Of a stretch of 64,000 nt of DNA, positions 34,889-44,016 are shown one piece after another (position 1 is the first letter of the stretch; every line of letters starts with the position of its first letter). The position numbers were made by a program, and so were the translations under genes. Where the stretch lies: positions 62,001 to 126,000 of the forward strand of contig CAVOFV010000003.1 of assembly GCA_963695085.1 (NCBI GenBank). Reading direction: 5' to 3'. The notes beneath the pieces are model-generated. The model had not been told where the DNA came from and made no database searches. It worked only from the letters and a program-made list of their open reading frames with translations. The stretch comes from SG8-30 sp963695085. Its GTDB lineage: Bacteria > Pseudomonadota > Gammaproteobacteria > Steroidobacterales > Steroidobacteraceae.

Positions 34889-37704
34889 GCGAAGCTCCTC
34901 GTCTCGCCCGGACCTTCCAGGTTGGACACGCAACGGCGGCACAACCCGGGCTGGCGCTCATCGTGCCCCACATCGGGGCGCCTGTGCCAGCAGCGCGCGC
35001 ATTTCTCGTGCCCGAGCGGCCGCACCGCGATCCACGCACCGTCCGGCGCGACCGAGGTCGCGGCGACCGCGTCGGCGGGCCGTTCCGCGGCATCGAAGGT
35101 GCGTGCCTCGGACGTGATCAGCACGAACCGCAGTTCCTCGCCGAGGCCTTGCAGGCGTGCGCGCTGTGCCGCGTCGAGATACACGTCCACCTCGGCTTCG
35201 AGCGGCGCGCCGATCTTGCCCGCGGCACGCAGCTGTTCGAGTTCGCGGGACACGTCGTCCTTGAGGCTCAGCACGGCCTCCCAGTCAATGCCCGGGCTCG
35301 GGTGCACGTCGGGCAATTCCCACCAGCCGGCGAAGAACACCGACTCGTCGCGCTGGCCCGGCAGGTGCTGCCAGATCTCCTCGGCCGTGAACGACAGGAT
35401 CGGCGCCAGCCAGCGCACCATGGCCTCGGCCACGTGGAACATCGCGGTCTGCGCCGAGCGCCGCGGCTTGCCGCCCGCTGGCGTCGTGTACAGGCGGTCC
35501 TTGATGATGTCGAGCCAGAACCCGCCGAGATCCACCACGCAGAAGTTGTGCACGCGCTGGTAGATGAGGTGGTACTCGTAATCGCGGTAGGCCTCGATCA
35601 CCTCTTGCTGCAGCTCGCGGGCGCGCTCGATCGCCCAGCGGTCCAGTGCGATCAGCTCCGCGGCCGGCAGCGCATCGCGCGACGGGTCGAAATCGGCGAG
35701 ATTGCCCAGCAGGAAGCGCACCGTGTTGCGGATCCTGCGGTACGAGTCGGCCATGCGCCTGAGAATCTCGTCGGAGACGTTCATCTCGGCGCTGTAGTCC
35801 GTGGCCGCCACCCACAGCCGCAGCACGTCCGCGCCGAGCGTGCTGACGACTTTCTGCGGCGCAATCACGTTGCCGAGCGACTTGGACATCTTGCGGCCCT
35901 TGTCGTCCACCGTGAAGCCGTGCGTCACGACCTCGCGGTACGGCGCCGCGCCCTTGCCGGCGACCGCCGCCAGCAGCGAGCTCTGGAACCAGCCGCGGTG
36001 CTGGTCCGAGCCTTCGAGGTACACGTCGACGGGGAACGGAATCGCGTCGGGCCGCAATTGCGGCAGGCAATGGTGCACGACCCCGGAATCGAGCCACACG
36101 TCCATCACGTCGTCGGTCTTCTCGTACTCGGCGACCTCGTCGCCGAGCAGCTCGCGCGGATCGAGGTCGAACCAGGCCTCGATGCCCGCCGCGTCGACGC
36201 GCTCCGCCACCTGCTCCAGCAGTTCCGCCGTGCGCGGGTGTGCCTCGCCGGTCGCCTTGTGCACGAACAAGGCCAGCGGCACGCCCCACGCGCGCTGCCG
36301 CGAGATGCACCAGTCGGGTCGCGTCTCGACCATGCCGGCGATGCGTTGCTCGCCCCAGCCGGGCACCCAGCGCACCTTGCGGATTTCCTGCAGCGCCCTG
36401 GTCCGCAGCCCGCCCTGCTCCATGCTGATGAACCACTGCGGCGTGGCGCGGAAGATCACCGGCGTCTTGTGCCGCCAGCAGTGCGGGTAGCTGTGCCGGA
36501 ACGGTTCGTGCCTGAGCAGCCGTCCGTGCTGCCCGAGCGTGGCGACGACCGCGTCGTTGGCGGCAAACACCTGCTGCCCCGCGAACAGCGGCGTGCCGGC
36601 GATGAACCTGCCGTCAGGGCCGACCGGGTTGTCGACCGGCAGGCCGTAGCGGCGTCCGACGACGTAATCCTCGACACCGTGGCCCGGCGCCGTATGCACC
36701 GCGCCCGTGCCGGAATCGATGGTGACGTGCTCGCCCAGTGTCACCGGCACGATGCGGTCGTAGAACGGATGATGCAGTTCGAGCCCCTCGAGCGCGGCGC
36801 CCGTCGCGTGCGCGACGTTGCGCAGGTGGCCCAGGCCGACGCGCTTGGCGACGGATTCCAGCAGCGCGGCGGCGATCACGAAATGCTCGCGCCCGGCGCC
36901 GGCGTCGGCCTCCACCAGCACGTAGTCCAGTTCCGGGTGCAGGCAGACCGCCTGGTTGGCGGGCAGCGTCCACGGCGTGGTCGTCCAGATCGGCACGGAT
37001 GCCTCGGTGGCCTTCGCGGCATCCACCTTGAAGCGCGCGGCAAGATCGGCCGGGTTCGCCACCGCGAAGCGCACGTCGATCGAGGGCGAGGTGCGCTCCT
37101 CGTACTCGACCTCCGCCTCGGCCAGCGACGAGCGGCAGTCCAGGCACCAGTGCACCGGCTTGAAGCCGCGCACCAGGTGGCCGTTGCGGATGATGGCGGC
37201 GAAGGCGCGCAACTGTTCCGCCTCGTACTTCGGCAGCATCGTCAGGTACGGCCGGTCCCAGTCGCCGAGCACGCCGAGCCGCTTGAAGTCCTCGCGTTGC
37301 CCGACGACCTGGCTGGACGCGAACTCGCGGCAGGCCTGGCGGAAGGCCTTGGCGTCGAGCTTGTGGCCGACGCGGCCCTGTATCTTCTCCACCTGCTGTT
37401 CGATGGGCAGGCCGTGGCAGTCCCAGCCCGGCACGTAGGGCGAGTCGCAGCCGTCGAGCGTGTGGGACTTGACGATGATGTCCTTGAGGATCTTGTTGAC
37501 CGCGTGGCCGATGTGGATCGCGCCGTTGGCGTAGGGCGGACCGTCGAGCAGCACGAACTTCGGCCTTCCGGCCGCGCGGGTGCGCAGCTTGCCGTAGGTG
37601 TCCCTGGCCTGCCACGCCTCCACCATCGCCAGCTCGCGCCGCGCGAGGTCCGCCTTCATGGGGAACTCGGTGCTCGGCAGGTTCAGGGTCTTCTTGTAGT
37701 CCAC
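34885..37704 (-). CDS. ileS: Isoleucyl-tRNA synthetase
   Basis: A 939-residue class I aminoacyl-tRNA synthetase charging tRNA-Ile. HIGH is at residues 64-67, the editing (CP1) domain with WTTTPWTLPANQAV lies near 240, GWDCHGLPIE near 98, KMSKS near 603, and the C-terminal zinc-binding segment KCARCWHRRPDVG plus CRRCVSNL near 905-930. Length and motifs match the bacterial type. It follows ribF by 36 bases and overlaps lspA with GTGA, the same order as in many Gammaproteobacteria. Confidence 0.97.
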   Translation of the reverse strand: MDYKKTLNLPSTEFPMKADLARRELAMVEAWQARDTYGKLRTRAAGRPKFVLLDGPPYANGAIHIGHAVNKILKDIIVKSHTLDGCDSPYVPGWDCHGLPIEQQVEKIQGRVGHKLDAKAFRQACREFASSQVVGQREDFKRLGVLGDWDRPYLTMLPKYEAEQLRAFAAIIRNGHLVRGFKPVHWCLDCRSSLAEAEVEYEERTSPSIDVRFAVANPADLAARFKVDAAKATEASVPIWTTTPWTLPANQAVCLHPELDYVLVEADAGAGREHFVIAAALLESVAKRVGLGHLRNVAHATGAALEGLELHHPFYDRIVPVTLGEHVTIDSGTGAVHTAPGHGVEDYVVGRRYGLPVDNPVGPDGRFIAGTPLFAGQQVFAANDAVVATLGQHGRLLRHEPFRHSYPHCWRHKTPVIFRATPQWFISMEQGGLRTRALQEIRKVRWVPGWGEQRIAGMVETRPDWCISRQRAWGVPLALFVHKATGEAHPRTAELLEQVAERVDAAGIEAWFDLDPRELLGDEVAEYEKTDDVMDVWLDSGVVHHCLPQLRPDAIPFPVDVYLEGSDQHRGWFQSSLLAAVAGKGAAPYREVVTHGFTVDDKGRKMSKSLGNVIAPQKVVSTLGADVLRLWVAATDYSAEMNVSDEILRRMADSYRRIRNTVRFLLGNLADFDPSRDALPAAELIALDRWAIERARELQQEVIEAYRDYEYHLIYQRVHNFCVVDLGGFWLDIIKDRLYTTPAGGKPRRSAQTAMFHVAEAMVRWLAPILSFTAEEIWQHLPGQRDESVFFAGWWELPDVHPSPGIDWEAVLSLKDDVSRELEQLRAAGKIGAPLEAEVDVYLDAAQRARLQGLGEELRFVLITSEARTFDAAERPADAVAATSVAPDGAWIAVRPLGHEKCARCWHRRPDVGHDERQPGLCRRCVSNLEGPGETRSFA

Positions 37705-37740
37705 TTACGCTCCTGGGCACGCCGCCGTGCCGTCGCCGGT

Positions 37741-38670
37741 TCAGCCGGCCATCAGTATCTGCCGGGCAGCGCTGGCATCCGCGTCGATGCGCCGGATCAT
37801 CGCGTCCACGCTGGGAAAGTGCACCTCGTCGCGCAGCTTCTCGACGAAATCCACCTCGAGGTAGCGGCCGTACAGGTCGCCGCCGAAATCGAACAGGTGC
37901 ACCTCGAGCAGCGGTTCGCCGCCACCGAGGGTGGGCCGGACGCCGACCGAGGCCACGCCGGGCAGCGACCCCGGCCCGGCGCCGCAGACCCTTACCGCGA
38001 ACACGCCAGAGACCGGCGAGACGCGCCGGTGCAGGCGCATGTTGGCGGTCGCATAACCGAGCGTGCGACCCAGCTTGCGGCCGCTCATGACACGACCGCT
38101 CATGCGGAAGTCACGGCCCAGCAAGCGCCGCACCCGGTCCATCTGGCCTGCGACCAGCGCTGCCCTGACGCGCGTCGAGCTGACCCGCTCGCCATCGAGC
38201 TCGAGCGGCTCGACGACGTCGACGCCAAAACCGTGCGTCACGCCGGACCGCCGCAACATCGCGACGTCGCCGGATCGGCGGCTGCCGAATGTGAAGCCCG
38301 CCCCGACCACGACGTGCCGCACGTCGAGCCCGCCGTGCAGGACGCGCTCGATGAACTCCGCGCCGTCCCAGGATCGCAGCCGCTGGTCGAAGCGCAGCAG
38401 CAGCACATGGTCGATGCCATAGCGGCCGAGCGTGCTGGCCTTGTCGCGCAGCCGCATCAGGCGCGGCGGCGCGTTGTCCGGATCGAGGTACTCGCGCGGG
38501 CTCGGCTCGAAGGTCAGCACGGCCGGCGGCACGCCGAACTCGCGGGCACGACCGGTCAGCCGGGCGAAGATCGCCTGGTGACCGAGATGCATCCCGTCGA
38601 AGGTGCCGATCGCCACCGCGCAGCCGCGGTCGGCGGGACGGGCGTTGATGAGGCCGCGCACGATTCTCAT
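37741..38670 (-). CDS. ribF: Bifunctional riboflavin kinase / FAD synthetase
   Basis: A 309-residue enzyme making FMN and FAD. The N-terminal nucleotidyltransferase domain has IGTFDGMHLGHQAI (about residues 20-33) and the SSTRVRAAL motif; the C-terminal riboflavin kinase has GRTLGYATANMRL and the ending with GVASVGVRPTLGGG and LEVHLFDFGGDLYG. ATG 38670 gives MRIVRGL, the usual start. It lies upstream of ileS in the same direction, as in E. coli. A TATACT -10-like sequence is at 38719-38714, but no convincing -35 was found. Confidence 0.95.
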   Translation of the reverse strand: MRIVRGLINARPADRGCAVAIGTFDGMHLGHQAIFARLTGRAREFGVPPAVLTFEPSPREYLDPDNAPPRLMRLRDKASTLGRYGIDHVLLLRFDQRLRSWDGAEFIERVLHGGLDVRHVVVGAGFTFGSRRSGDVAMLRRSGVTHGFGVDVVEPLELDGERVSSTRVRAALVAGQMDRVRRLLGRDFRMSGRVMSGRKLGRTLGYATANMRLHRRVSPVSGVFAVRVCGAGPGSLPGVASVGVRPTLGGGEPLLEVHLFDFGGDLYGRYLEVDFVEKLRDEVHFPSVDAMIRRIDADASAARQILMAG

Positions 38671-38769
38671 GAGCCTGCCGGGAAATGCCCCGTGGTGAGG
38701 GTTAAAGCCCAAAAGTATAGTGGTTGCCCGGGAAGTTTCCCGAATTCGATGGCCGCAGCCCGGTCCGGT

Positions 38770-40326
38770 TCAGTGGCCGCGGAAATCCGCCGGCCGCGCG
38801 CCGAGCAGCCACAACGCGAGGAAATACACCGCACCGCCGCCGCCCACGCAGCCCAGCATGCGCGAGACTCGCCCGCCCGCAGCCATGTCCTGCCAGCCGG
38901 CCCAGTCGCCGGACCCCCACCACAGGAACGCAGCCATCGCCGCATTGGCGACGATCACCTGCAGCCCCAGCCGCCGCCAGCGGTCCGAGGGCCGGTACAC
39001 GCCCGTGCGGCGCAGCCCCCGGTACAGCAGCGTGCTGTTGACCACCGCCGACATGCCGGTCGAGAAGGCCAGCAGCGCATGCGGGGCCGGGAATCCCGCG
39101 AGGTAGGCCGGCACGACCACCACGATGTTGAAGCCGATATTGGTCGCCAGCGAGATGATGCCGACCCTGACCGGCGTGCGCGTGTCCTGCCGCGCGAAAT
39201 AGCCGGGCGCCAGCACCTTGACGGTGGAGAATCCCAGCAGCCCGAGCGAATACGCCATCAGCGCGTAACCGGCCATCTCGACGTCGCGCGCCCCGAATTC
39301 GCCATAACCGAAGATGGTGGAGGTGAGCGGGCCGGCCAGCATCAGCAAGCCGACCGCGGCCGGCGCAACGATCAGCACGGTGAGGCGCAGCGCCCAGTCG
39401 AGCGTCGCCGAGAACTGCTCGCGCGACTCGCTGGCGTGGTGCGAGGACAGGCCGGGCAGGATGACCGTCGCCAGCGCAATCGAGAACACGCCCAGCGGGA
39501 ACTCGATCAGGCGGTCCGCGTAGTACATCCAGGCGATGCTGCCGGTGACCAGGAACGATGCGATCAGGGTGTCCAGCAACAGCGAGACCTGCGCCACGGA
39601 CGAGCCGAAGATGCCCGGCAGCATCAGCCGCCCGATGCGCCGCACGCCCTCCATGGCCCAGCCCCAGCGCGGCCGCGGCAGCAGGCCGATCGCGCGCAGC
39701 GCCGGCAGCTGCACCAGCAACTGCACGAGCCCGGCGATGAACACGCCCGCCGCGAGCGCCAGTCCCGGCCGTGCGGTGTGCGGCGCGACCAGGCTGGCAA
39801 AGACGATCATCACGACATTGAGCAGCGTCGGCGTGAAGGCCGGCACGCCGAAGCGGCCGTAGCTGTTGAGCACGCCGCCGCTCAGCGCCACCAGCGAAAT
39901 GAAGAACAGGTACGGGAAGGTCAGCCGCAGCATGTCGACCGTGAGGTCGAAGCGCCCCCCGTCGGCGCGGAAGCCCGGCGCGAACATGAACACCAGCACC
40001 GGCGCGGCGATGACGCCGATCAGGGTGATCACGAACAGCGCCACGCCGAACGTACCCGACACGCCCGCCACGAGTTCCCGCACTTCGTCCGGCGAGCGGC
40101 GCACGCGGAACTCGGACACGACCGGCACGAAGGCCTGCGAGAACGCCCCCTCGGCGGTCAGCCGCCGCAGGAAATTCGGGATCTTGAACGCGACCAGGAA
40201 CGCGTCCATCAGCGGGCCGGCACCGAAGGCCTGCGAATAGACCATGTCTCGCACCAGCCCGGTGACGCGCGACAGCAGCGTCATGGCGCCGACGACGCCG
40301 GTGCTCTTGAGGAACGCGCGGGTCAT
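38770..40326 (-). CDS. murJ: Lipid II flippase MurJ (MviN)
   Basis: A 518-residue polytopic membrane protein with about 14 hydrophobic helices, exporting the peptidoglycan precursor lipid II. Signature stretches are STGVVGAMTLLSRVTGLVRD at the start, GAGPLMDAFLVAFKIPNFLRRL, and EGAFSQAFVPV, followed by FPYLFFISLVALSGG. These match MurJ of Gammaproteobacteria. It precedes ribF in the same direction and is divergent from rpsT, an arrangement common in this class. Confidence 0.95.
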   Translation of the reverse strand: MTRAFLKSTGVVGAMTLLSRVTGLVRDMVYSQAFGAGPLMDAFLVAFKIPNFLRRLTAEGAFSQAFVPVVSEFRVRRSPDEVRELVAGVSGTFGVALFVITLIGVIAAPVLVFMFAPGFRADGGRFDLTVDMLRLTFPYLFFISLVALSGGVLNSYGRFGVPAFTPTLLNVVMIVFASLVAPHTARPGLALAAGVFIAGLVQLLVQLPALRAIGLLPRPRWGWAMEGVRRIGRLMLPGIFGSSVAQVSLLLDTLIASFLVTGSIAWMYYADRLIEFPLGVFSIALATVILPGLSSHHASESREQFSATLDWALRLTVLIVAPAAVGLLMLAGPLTSTIFGYGEFGARDVEMAGYALMAYSLGLLGFSTVKVLAPGYFARQDTRTPVRVGIISLATNIGFNIVVVVPAYLAGFPAPHALLAFSTGMSAVVNSTLLYRGLRRTGVYRPSDRWRRLGLQVIVANAAMAAFLWWGSGDWAGWQDMAAGGRVSRMLGCVGGGGAVYFLALWLLGARPADFRGH

Positions 40327-40436
40327 GGGCGTGCAGCGGGCATGGCCCGTGGAGACCTTGTGGGCGCGTCAGGCAGCTTCATGCGCGGGGAACTATACCG
40401 TTTGCGGCACGCCCAGAGGGGCCAGACCCCCCGCCG

Positions 40437-40465
40437 TTGACAACCCGGCTCCCCGCCCGGACAAT
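40437..40465 (+). promoter_or_regulatory. Predicted rpsT promoter
   Basis: TTGACA (40437-40442), a 17-base spacer and GACAAT (40460-40465) give a perfect -35 and a four-of-six -10 for sigma-70. Transcription would begin about 50 bases before the TTG start of rpsT. Confidence 0.65.
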
Positions 40466-40520
40466 GCGCGGCTGTTTGCAGGCCCTGCGAATGGGCAAGC
40501 CCTACGACTGGAGCGATCCC

Positions 40521-40790
40521 TTGGCCAACTCGAAGTCAGCAGAAAAACGCGCCCGCCAGGCCGACGCCGCCCGCGCGCGCAACGTCACGCAGCGCTCGAA
40601 GGTCCGCACCGCCATCAAGAAGGTCACGACATCGATCGAGGCCGGCGACAAGGTCAAGGCGACGGCCGCCCTCAAGGAAGCGACCCCGATCATCGATGCG
40701 ATGGCGCGCAAGGGCATCATCCATCGCAACAAGGCGGCGCGGCACAAGAGCCGCCTGGCGCGCAAGGCCAAGGCGCTCGCCGGCAACTGA
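40521..40790 (+). CDS. rpsT: 30S ribosomal protein S20
   Basis: An 89-residue basic protein with the S20 pattern MANSKSAEKRARQ, TAIKKVTTSI, and the ending HRNKAARHKSRLARKAKAL. The start is TTG 40521, preceded by GGAG seven bases upstream; the in-frame codons further up have no ribosome site. E. coli rpsT also uses UUG, tied to its autoregulation by free S20. A strong terminator follows directly and the gene stands alone. Confidence 0.95.
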   Translation: MANSKSAEKRARQADAARARNVTQRSKVRTAIKKVTTSIEAGDKVKATAALKEATPIIDAMARKGIIHRNKAARHKSRLARKAKALAGN

Positions 40791-40810
40791 GCCGGCGCAC
40801 CCCGAACGAC

Positions 40811-40840
40811 AAAGGCCGGTCCCCAGGACCGGCCTTTTTC
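40811..40840 (+). terminator. Rho-independent terminator after rpsT
   Basis: AAAGGCCGGTCC and GGACCGGCCTTT form a perfect 12-base-pair stem with a three-base loop, followed by a T-rich run (TTCTTT). It lies between convergent rpsT and obgE and could serve both, since the A-run gives T's on the other strand. Confidence 0.9.
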
Positions 40841-40866
40841 TTTGGTCGATGGCCCGGCCCCCCGCG

Positions 40867-41901
40867 TCAGCCCACCGCTTCCTGCTCGGCGCGGCGCTGG
40901 TCCAGACTGTTCATGACCGCCTGGCACAGCTCTTTCGTGCCCTGGCCGGTGGCGCCAGAAATCCTGAGCACGGTGCCCTTGAAGCGCAGCCTTCGCACGA
41001 TGTCCCGGCAGCGCTCGTCCGCCTCGTCGGCCGGCAACAGGTCCATCTTGTTGAGCACCAGCCAGCGCTCGCGGCGAGCCAGCTCGGCGCTGAATTTCTT
41101 CAGTTCGCGCACGATCGTGCGCGCGCCGTCCACCGGATCCTCGTCCGGATCGAGCGGGGCGATGTCCACGATGTGCAGCAGCAGCCGGGTCCGTTGCAGG
41201 TGCCGCAGGAATCGCATGCCCAGCCCCAGGCCCTCGGCCGCGCCCTCGATCAGACCGGGAATGTCGGCCATCACGAAGCTCTTCTCCGGCCCCACGCTGA
41301 CGACGCCCAGCTGTGGATGCAGGGTCGTAAACGGATAGTCTCCCACCTTCGGACGCGCCGCCGACACGGCGCGGATCAGCGTGGACTTGCCGGCATTGGG
41401 CAGCCCCAGCAACCCCACGTCCGCCAGCAGCTTCAACTCCAGGCCCAGCGTGCGCGCCTCGCCGGCCAGGCCCGGCATGGCCTGCCGCGGGGTGCGGTTC
41501 ACCGAACTCTTGAAGCGCTGGTTGCCCCAGCCGCCCTTGCCTCCCTTGGCGACCAGCAGTTCCTGAGCGTCGGCCGTGAGGTCGCCGAGTGTCTCGCCGG
41601 TGTCCTGGTCCAGCACGACCGTGCCGACCGGCACCACGATGGTCAGGTCCTCGCCGCTGCGGCCCGTGCACTCGGCGCCGCCGCCGGGCTGGCCGTTCTG
41701 GGCGCGAAAGGTGCGCGCGATGCGGAAGTCCGCAAGCGTGTTGATGCCTTCCCTGGCGCGCAACCACACGCTGCCGCCCGCCCCGCCGTCACCGCCGTCC
41801 GGACCGCCGTAGGGCACGAATTTCTCGCGACGGAAGCTGACCGCGCCACGACCCCCGTGGCCGGCGACGATCTTGATGCGCGCTTCGTCTACGAATCTCA
41901 T
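40867..41901 (-). CDS. obgE: GTPase ObgE/CgtA
   Basis: A 344-residue GTPase acting in 50S ribosome assembly and stress control. The N-terminal glycine-rich Obg fold runs MRFVDEARIKIVAGHGG to about residue 158, then the G domain with G1 GLPNAGKSTLI, G3 DIPGLIEGAAEG, G4 NKMD and G5 ISGATGQG. The C-terminal tail is shorter than in E. coli, as is common. It lies downstream of rpmA (an apparent terminator stands between them) in the conserved rplU-rpmA-obg order. Confidence 0.96.
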   Translation of the reverse strand: MRFVDEARIKIVAGHGGRGAVSFRREKFVPYGGPDGGDGGAGGSVWLRAREGINTLADFRIARTFRAQNGQPGGGAECTGRSGEDLTIVVPVGTVVLDQDTGETLGDLTADAQELLVAKGGKGGWGNQRFKSSVNRTPRQAMPGLAGEARTLGLELKLLADVGLLGLPNAGKSTLIRAVSAARPKVGDYPFTTLHPQLGVVSVGPEKSFVMADIPGLIEGAAEGLGLGMRFLRHLQRTRLLLHIVDIAPLDPDEDPVDGARTIVRELKKFSAELARRERWLVLNKMDLLPADEADERCRDIVRRLRFKGTVLRISGATGQGTKELCQAVMNSLDQRRAEQEAVG

Positions 41902-41950
41902 GCCTTGCCCTTGCGGCGGGGCCGGCGTCGGCGCGGACCCTGATAAATGA

Positions 41951-41973
41951 AAACCCCGGCCAGGCCGGGGTTT
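41951..41973 (-). terminator. Rho-independent terminator after rpmA
   Basis: AAACCCCGGC and GCCGGGGTTT form a 10-base-pair stem with a three-base loop; on the minus strand the stem ends in TTTT and continues CATTT. It ends the rplU-rpmA transcript, with partial read-through possible into obgE. Confidence 0.8.
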
Positions 41974-42000
41974 GTCGTCGAGCGGCGGCCGTCGCGGAGT

Positions 42001-42258
42001 CTACTCCGGCAGCACATTCACGAAAGTGCGCTTGCCGGCGCCTTTCTTCTGAAACTTGACCTTGCCGTTGACCAGCGCAAACAGCGTGTGGTCGGTGCCC
42101 ACGCCGACGTTGGTGCCCGCCTTGTACGGCGTGCCGCGCTGCCGCACCAGGATGTTGCCTGCCAGCACGGCTTCGCCGCCGAACTTCTTCACGCCGAGCC
42201 GCTTGCTCTGCGATTCGCGGCCGTTCTTGGTGCTGCCGCCTGCCTTCTTGTGTGCCAT
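42001..42258 (-). CDS. rpmA: 50S ribosomal protein L27
   Basis: An 85-residue basic protein with the L27 start MAHKKAGGSTKNGRES and internal GNILVRQRGTPYKAGTNVG. It lies 31 bases after rplU in the conserved ribosomal operon. Confidence 0.97.
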   Translation of the reverse strand: MAHKKAGGSTKNGRESQSKRLGVKKFGGEAVLAGNILVRQRGTPYKAGTNVGVGTDHTLFALVNGKVKFQKKGAGKRTFVNVLPE

Positions 42259-42289
42259 TGCCTATTCCCTCGAACTTTGGCCCGGCGCC

Positions 42290-42604
42290 TCAGGCCGCCG
42301 AGATGCCGGTCACCTTGATTTCCGTGTACAGCTGGCGGTGACCCTTCTGGCGCAGGTAATGCTTGCGCCGGCGAAACTTCACGATGCCGACCTTGTCGGC
42401 CTTGCCGTGCGCCTGCACGGTGGCGGTCACCCTGGCGCCGGTCACGTAGGGCGCGCCCACGGCAACGTCGACCCCCTCGCCCACGACCAGGACCTTGTCG
42501 AATTCGACGGACGCACCGGCCTCCGCATCGAGTTTCTCGACGCGGACCACCGTCCCCTCGTTGACCCGGTACTGCTTGCCACCGGTTGCGATCACAGCGT
42601 ACAT
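42290..42604 (-). CDS. rplU: 50S ribosomal protein L21
   Basis: A 104-residue protein with the L21 features MYAVIATGGKQYRVNEG, KVLVVGEG and KFRRRKHYLRQKGHRQ, the latter binding 23S rRNA. ATG 42604 gives the normal family length; the longer open frame lacks support. It is first gene of the rplU-rpmA operon, behind a strong predicted promoter, and divergent from ispB. Confidence 0.97.
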   Translation of the reverse strand: MYAVIATGGKQYRVNEGTVVRVEKLDAEAGASVEFDKVLVVGEGVDVAVGAPYVTGARVTATVQAHGKADKVGIVKFRRRKHYLRQKGHRQLYTEIKVTGISAA

Positions 42605-42656
42605 GACGGTCTGGACTCCAGCGCGCCGGTTGGAACCGGTCGGAAAAGAGCCGGTA

Positions 42657-42685
42657 ATTGTAGTGGCCGCAGCCCCCCCGGTCAA
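42657..42685 (-). promoter_or_regulatory. Predicted rplU-rpmA promoter
   Basis: Minus-strand TTGACC (42685-42680), a 17-base spacer and TACAAT (42662-42657) give five of six matches in both boxes. The start point would lie about 45 bases before the rplU ATG. Confidence 0.7.
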
Positions 42686-42766
42686 ACCTCGCGGTTGCCC
42701 CGGGTCAATTCCCCCACGACCGGTTTGCCGGTACGATGCGCGGGCCGGGCCAGACCCCAGTATTGC

Positions 42767-43738
42767 ATGCAACTCAAAGACATACGCTCAATTGTCGCCG
42801 CCGACCTGCAAGCGCTGGACGCCGAGATCCGCCGCCAGCTGGGCAGCGATGTCGCGCTCGTCAACGAGGTGGGCAGTCACATCGTCGCCGGCGGCGGCAA
42901 GCGGCTGCGGCCGCTGACCGTGCTGCTGGCCACGCACGCCGCGGGCGGCGGCACGAAGCCGGGCCGCATCACGGCGGCCGCGGTCATCGAGTTCATCCAC
43001 ACCGCGACGCTGCTGCACGACGACGTGGTGGACGAATCACACAAGCGGCGCGGCCACGACACGGCGAATGACCTGTTCGGCAATGCGGCCAGCGTGCTGG
43101 TCGGCGACTTCCTGTACTCGCGCTCGTTCCAGATGATGGTGGGCCTCGACTCGATGCGGATCATGCAGGTCATGGCCGACGCGACCAACGCGATCGCCGA
43201 GGGCGAGGTGCTGCAACTGATGAATGCCGGCGATGCAGACACCAGCGAGGATCGCTATCTGGAAGTGATCCTGCGCAAGACGGCGCGGCTGTTCGAGGCA
43301 GGCACCCGGGTCGCGGCCCTCGTCGCGGGCGCCCCGCCGGCCGTCGAGACCGCGCTGGGTGACTACGGCAGACACCTCGGCATCGCCTTCCAGCTGGTGG
43401 ACGACGCCCTCGACTACCGCGGCGACGCAGCCGAACTGGGCAAGAACCTCGGCGACGACCTGGCCGAGGGCAAGCCGACGCTGCCGCTGATCTACGCCAT
43501 CCGAACCGGAACCGCCGCACAGGCCGCCCTGATCCGCCGCGCGATAGAGGAAGGCGGCACCCGCGAGTTCGGGCCGATCCGGGCTGCGATTGAAAGCACC
43601 GGGGGGCTCGATTACACTGCGCGACTCGCCAAGGGCGAGTCGGATCTGGCCATCCGGGCGCTGGCCGACGTTCCGAAGTCGGCCCATCGCGATGCGCTCG
43701 CGGCCCTGGCGGAATTCGCGCTGTCGCGGACTTCGTGA
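42767..43738 (+). CDS. ispB: Octaprenyl diphosphate synthase (IspB-like polyprenyl synthase)
   Basis: A 323-residue all-helical E-type prenyltransferase that makes the ubiquinone side chain. The first aspartate-rich motif is LLHDDVVDESHKRRG (about residues 82-96), the second QLVDDALDYRGD (about 209-220); GGGKRLRP lies near 43. The chain length cannot be read from the sequence, but gene context (divergent to rplU, rpmA) is that of ispB. ATG 42767 directly precedes the family start QLKDIRSIV; the open frame upstream is antisense to rplU. Confidence 0.94.
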   Translation: MQLKDIRSIVAADLQALDAEIRRQLGSDVALVNEVGSHIVAGGGKRLRPLTVLLATHAAGGGTKPGRITAAAVIEFIHTATLLHDDVVDESHKRRGHDTANDLFGNAASVLVGDFLYSRSFQMMVGLDSMRIMQVMADATNAIAEGEVLQLMNAGDADTSEDRYLEVILRKTARLFEAGTRVAALVAGAPPAVETALGDYGRHLGIAFQLVDDALDYRGDAAELGKNLGDDLAEGKPTLPLIYAIRTGTAAQAALIRRAIEEGGTREFGPIRAAIESTGGLDYTARLAKGESDLAIRALADVPKSAHRDALAALAEFALSRTS

Positions 43739-43760
43739 CCGGGGCCGTTTCCTGCCAATT

Positions 43761-43837
<77 letters not shown>

Positions 43838-43950
43838 ATTCGATCAGCGGCTGACACACTCGTCGACCAGCGGCGCCCTTTGCGCCTGGATCGGCATGTC
43901 CAGGGCAATCCCGGTGAGCCACCTGAAGTGCCGTTCCAGCCGGTCCCAGC

Positions 43951-43982
43951 AAGGCCGGGCCGCCGTGCGGCGGCCCGGCCTT
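43951..43982. terminator. Strong hairpin between tRNA-Pro and the TorF-like gene
   Basis: AAGGCCGGGCCGCC and GGCGGCCCGGCCTT form a perfect 14-base-pair stem with loop GTGC. T-runs are short on both strands, but its place between a tRNA and a converging gene suggests a bidirectional terminator. Confidence 0.65.
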
Positions 43983-44016
43983 GTCAAACCGGCAATGGCA
44001 CGCGCCTTGGCCTCAA

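Noticed and set aside
34855..40440. Plus-strand open frame of 1,861 codons
   Set aside because: It is antisense to ileS, ribF and murJ, which have full family motifs; the long frame is a by-product of high-GC codon use.
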